From positions 1 to 53,688 of the forward strand of contig DASXMW010000290.1 in assembly GCA_036495425.1 (NCBI GenBank): DNA of 53,688 nt. Direction: 5' to 3'. Positions 51,365-53,688 of the stretch are shown here, piece by piece. The notes beneath the pieces were generated by a model that made no database searches, was not told the origin of the DNA, and saw only the letters and a list, made by a program, of their open reading frames with translations. Every line of letters begins with the position of its first letter. The first letter of the stretch is position 1. Origin of the DNA: Bog-532 sp036495425. Its GTDB lineage: Bacteria > Actinomycetota > Actinomycetes > Streptosporangiales > Streptosporangiaceae. The position numbers were made by a program, and so were the translations under genes.

Positions 51365-52162
51365 TCAGCCGGCGGTGCTGGCGCCGGGGGAAGACCCGGT
51401 GCTGGCGGCGGGGCTGCCGGAGATCTGGACCTTCTGGGCGGGGCCGAGGCTGAGGGTGACGGGCTGGTTGGTGTCGGGGGTCGCCTTCTTGCCGTTGACG
51501 GTGAGGACGACGCCGGCCGGGTTGCCCAGGCGGAGGTTGACGGGCTGGGTCTCTTTCCAGCTCTGGGTGGAGCCGGCCGGGACCACGCCGCTGTAGATGG
51601 TGCCACCGGCGGTGTTGGTGAGGAAGACCCAGCAGTCTTCGACCGCGGTGAGGCGGATGACCACGTCGCTGGGGTTGCTGGGGGTGGGTGACGGGGAGGC
51701 CGAGTGGGTCGTGGTCGGCTTGGGCTTGGCGCTGTGGGTGGCCACCGGCGGGGCGGCGACGGCCTTGCCGGAGGAGCCGCCCGAGCCGGCCGACACGAAG
51801 TGGTAGACGCCGTAGCCGACCACCACCAGCAGGGCCAGGATCATGGCCACGCTCCAGTTGAGGGACCGGCGCTCCTTGATGCGGATCGGGGTCGACGGCT
51901 GGAAGACCTCGGCGGCGCGGATGGCCTCGGGGGCGCCGTGAGCCTCGTCGTACTCGCGGATGAGCGGCGCGGAGTCGACGCCGACCACGCTGGCCACGCT
52001 GCGGATGTGGCCGCGAGCGTAGAAGTCGCCCCCGCAGGCCGAGAAGTCGTCCTGCTCGATGCCCCGGATGATGGTTTCCCGGATGCGGGTCCGGTCACTG
52101 ACCTGCGCCACGGTGAGACCGGCCTGCCGGCGGCCCTCCGCCAGCGTGTCACCGATGCTCAC
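51365..52162 (-). CDS. RodZ-like membrane protein with HTH and DUF4115
   Basis: The 265-residue protein has an N-terminal XRE-type helix-turn-helix (LAEGRRQAGLTVAQVSDRTR, about residues 7-26) and the conserved segment FYARGHIRSVASVVGVD. One membrane helix follows (NWSVAMILALLVVVGYGVYH, about 102-121), then a Ser/Thr/Pro-rich spacer (about 140-160) and an extracytoplasmic DUF4115 beta domain (IRLTAVEDCWVFLTNTAGGT). This layout is that of RodZ, the MreB-linked cell-shape protein. Its place between ftsK and rimO is usual in actinobacteria. Whether it helps position wall synthesis here is inferred. Confidence 0.87.
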   Translation of the reverse strand: MSIGDTLAEGRRQAGLTVAQVSDRTRIRETIIRGIEQDDFSACGGDFYARGHIRSVASVVGVDSAPLIREYDEAHGAPEAIRAAEVFQPSTPIRIKERRSLNWSVAMILALLVVVGYGVYHFVSAGSGGSSGKAVAAPPVATHSAKPKPTTTHSASPSPTPSNPSDVVIRLTAVEDCWVFLTNTAGGTIYSGVVPAGSTQSWKETQPVNLRLGNPAGVVLTVNGKKATPDTNQPVTLSLGPAQKVQISGSPAASTGSSPGASTAG

Positions 52163-52320
52163 GCCGCGCCTCCACAGGACACATTCTTCTGGGCACCTCT
52201 ACCGGGACCTTTCGTCGTGGGCGCCATCTCCGCGTAAGGGATTGACTACCCAGTGTAGACATCCCGCTGGTGGCCGCTCTCGGGTTCTCACCGTCCGGTT
52301 GATGCTCTGCAGGCTACCGT

Positions 52321-52355
52321 GCCCGTCTCGCCCAGGCCGAAACGACACGACGGGC
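52321..52355 (-). terminator. Hairpin downstream of ftsK
   Basis: GCCCGTC (52321-52327) and GACGGGC (52349-52355) can pair over a 21-base loop, 30 bases upstream (on the map, left) of the ftsK stop at 52386. The remaining 52163-52320 holds the rodZ-like promoter region; TACACT on the minus strand near 52256 is a weak -10 candidate. No gene is seen there. Confidence 0.4.
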
Positions 52356-52385
52356 GAACGGTCAATTACCTTGCGTTACCGCAGG

Positions 52386-53688
52386 TCAGTCCCCTCGCAG
52401 CGAGGACAGGACCTCGCCCAGCTCCTCCGGTTTGATCAGCACGTCGCGGGCCTTGGAGCCCTCGCTGGGCCCGACGATGCCCCGGCTCTCCAGCAGGTCC
52501 ATCAGCCGGCCCGCCTTGGCGAAGCCGACCCGGAGCTTGCGCTGCAGCATGGACGTGGAGCCGAACTGGGTGGACACGATCAGCTCGGCCGCCTGGACCA
52601 GCAGCTCGAGGTCGTCGCCGATGTCGGTGTCGATGTCGCGGGACTTCTCCGCGACGGCCTGGACATCCTCGCGGTAGTCGGGCTCGGCCTGCTTCTTGCA
52701 GTGCGCGACGATCTCACGGATTTCCTTTTCGGACACGAAGGCGTTCTGCAGCCGCATCGGCTTGCTCGCCCCCATGGGCAGGAACAGCGCATCGCCCTGG
52801 CCGACCAGCTTCTCGGCGCCGGACTGGTCCAGGATGACCCGGCTGTCGGTGAGGCTGGAGGTGGCGAACGCGAGCCGGGACGGCACGTTGGCCTTGATCA
52901 GCCCGGTGACCACGTCGACGCTGGGCCGCTGGGTGGCCAGCACCAGGTGGATGCCGGCCGCGCGGGCCAGCTGGGTGATGCGGACCACGGAGTCTTCCAC
53001 ATCGCGGGGGGCGATCATCATCAGGTCGGCCAGCTCGTCCACGATGGCCAGCAGGTACGGATAGGGCTGGTAGACCCGCTCGCTGCCGGGCGGTACGGTC
53101 AGCTTGCCGGCCCGGACCGCCATGTTGAAGTCGTCCACGTGCCGGAAGCCGGAGGCGGCCAGGTCGTCGTAGCGGCGCTCCATCTCCCCGACGACCCACT
53201 CCAGGGCCTCCGCCGCCTTCTTGGGCGACGTGATGATCGGCGTGATCAGGTGCGGGATCCCCTCGTAGATCGACAGCTCGACCCGCTTGGGGTCGATCAG
53301 GATCATCCGGACCTCGTCGGGTGCCGCCCGCATCAGCAGGGAAGTGATCAGCCCGTTCAGGCAGACGCTTTTGCCGCTACCGGTAGCTCCGGCCACCAGC
53401 ACGTGCGGCATCTTGGCCAGGTTCGCCAGGACCGTGTGCCCTTCCACGTCCTTGCCCAGGCCGACCACCATCGAGTGGTGATCGGCGATCGCTTGCGGCG
53501 ATCGCAGCATGTCACCGAGGGAGACGATCTCCTTGTCGGTATTCGGGATCTCGACGCCGATCGCCGACTTGCCTGGAATGACGGGGAGAATTCTCACCTC
53601 GGCCGACTTGACCGCATAGGAGATGTTCTTCGACAGCTGGGTGACCCGCTCCACCTTGACGCCCGGGTCAAGCTCGATCTCGTACCTG
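52386..53688 (-). CDS. ftsK: DNA translocase FtsK (C-terminal part, runs off right edge)
   Basis: The frame is open to the right edge, giving about 434 residues of the C-terminus; GTG 53654 inside it is an internal valine codon. Walker A GATGSGKS with VCLNGLITSLL, Walker B LLAIVDELADLMM, and the segment ATQRPSVDVVTGLIKANVPS belong to the hexameric motor. The final 65 residues form the winged gamma domain (STSMLQRKLRVGFAKAGRLM), which reads KOPS-like sequences. It pumps chromosomal DNA at the septum. The membrane domain and linker are outside the window. Confidence 0.95.
   Translation of the reverse strand, partial: RYEIELDPGVKVERVTQLSKNISYAVKSAEVRILPVIPGKSAIGVEIPNTDKEIVSLGDMLRSPQAIADHHSMVVGLGKDVEGHTVLANLAKMPHVLVAGATGSGKSVCLNGLITSLLMRAAPDEVRMILIDPKRVELSIYEGIPHLITPIITSPKKAAEALEWVVGEMERRYDDLAASGFRHVDDFNMAVRAGKLTVPPGSERVYQPYPYLLAIVDELADLMMIAPRDVEDSVVRITQLARAAGIHLVLATQRPSVDVVTGLIKANVPSRLAFATSSLTDSRVILDQSGAEKLVGQGDALFLPMGASKPMRLQNAFVSEKEIREIVAHCKKQAEPDYREDVQAVAEKSRDIDTDIGDDLELLVQAAELIVSTQFGSTSMLQRKLRVGFAKAGRLMDLLESRGIVGPSEGSKARDVLIKPEELGEVLSSLRGD

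Noticed and set aside
53654..53688. GTG 53654 as the start of a short FtsK-like protein
   Set aside because: The frame and homology continue to the right edge (RYEIELDPGVKV), so it is an internal valine.

Overview
The window is about 73% GC and has actinobacterial gene content: recA-recX-rny-miaB, miaA-dapF, ftsK-rodZ-like-rimO-pgsA-cinA-clgR, DUF3046, DUF397 with a DUF5753 regulator, an ECF42-type sigma factor with its DGPF partner, and a mycobacterial-type Lhr helicase. It looks like chromosomal core DNA of a filamentous high-GC actinomycete (Streptosporangiales or a neighbouring order; the genus cannot be fixed from sequence alone). I saw no tRNA, rRNA, CRISPR array, insertion sequence or prophage.

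Layout. 1-1201: 5' part of a HelD/HelR-type RNA polymerase-recycling ATPase, minus strand. 1457-7453: a tight operon aceB-glcD-glcE-glcF, which would oxidise glycolate to glyoxylate and condense it with acetyl-CoA to malate. A promoter with an overlapping dyad lies in front of it. 7832-13685: leftward genes for a membrane-anchored Asp-box beta-propeller protein, an XRE regulator coupled to a ClpP-fold protein that has lost its whole catalytic triad, and an ECF42 sigma factor/DGPF pair. 13784-15339: an intact TetR gene facing a broken DHA2-type drug exporter across a 20-bp perfect inverted repeat. 15369-17175: a HATPase / XRE-DUF5753 / DUF397 (WhiJ-type) locus. 17440-21403: an APC permease with two leader hairpins, an amidohydrolase and two flavin split-barrel proteins, followed by a decayed RibD/DHFR-like fragment.

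21545-33059: FlK-like thioesterase, ECHDC3-like crotonase, dapF, miaA, YihY/BrkB, then miaB, rny, recX, recA and DUF3046. recA has both an SOS (LexA) box and a PafBC-type (RecA-NDp) promoter. The 1660-residue Lhr helicase gene (33160-38142) carries a near match to the same PafBC element directly before its ATG, so the two loci probably share a DNA-damage response. 38153-40174: ACT protein, DinB-type enzyme and WYL regulator. 40235-46584: an amino-sugar uptake cluster (ROK regulator, lipoprotein binding protein, two permeases, NagZ-like GH3 enzyme) without its own ATPase. 46633-52162: DUF1707 protein, Rrf2 regulator, clgR, cinA, pgsA, rimO and a RodZ-like protein. The 3' part of ftsK runs off the right edge.

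A recurrent feature is a TAnnnT-like -10 element five to seven bases before the start codon at about nine genes, which points to widespread leaderless transcription. The most unusual items are the triad-less ClpP/XRE pair, the 11-Asp-box propeller with cytoplasmic Trp octapeptide repeats, the TetR operator facing a wrecked exporter, the PafBC-type promoter on lhr, and the aceB operator.
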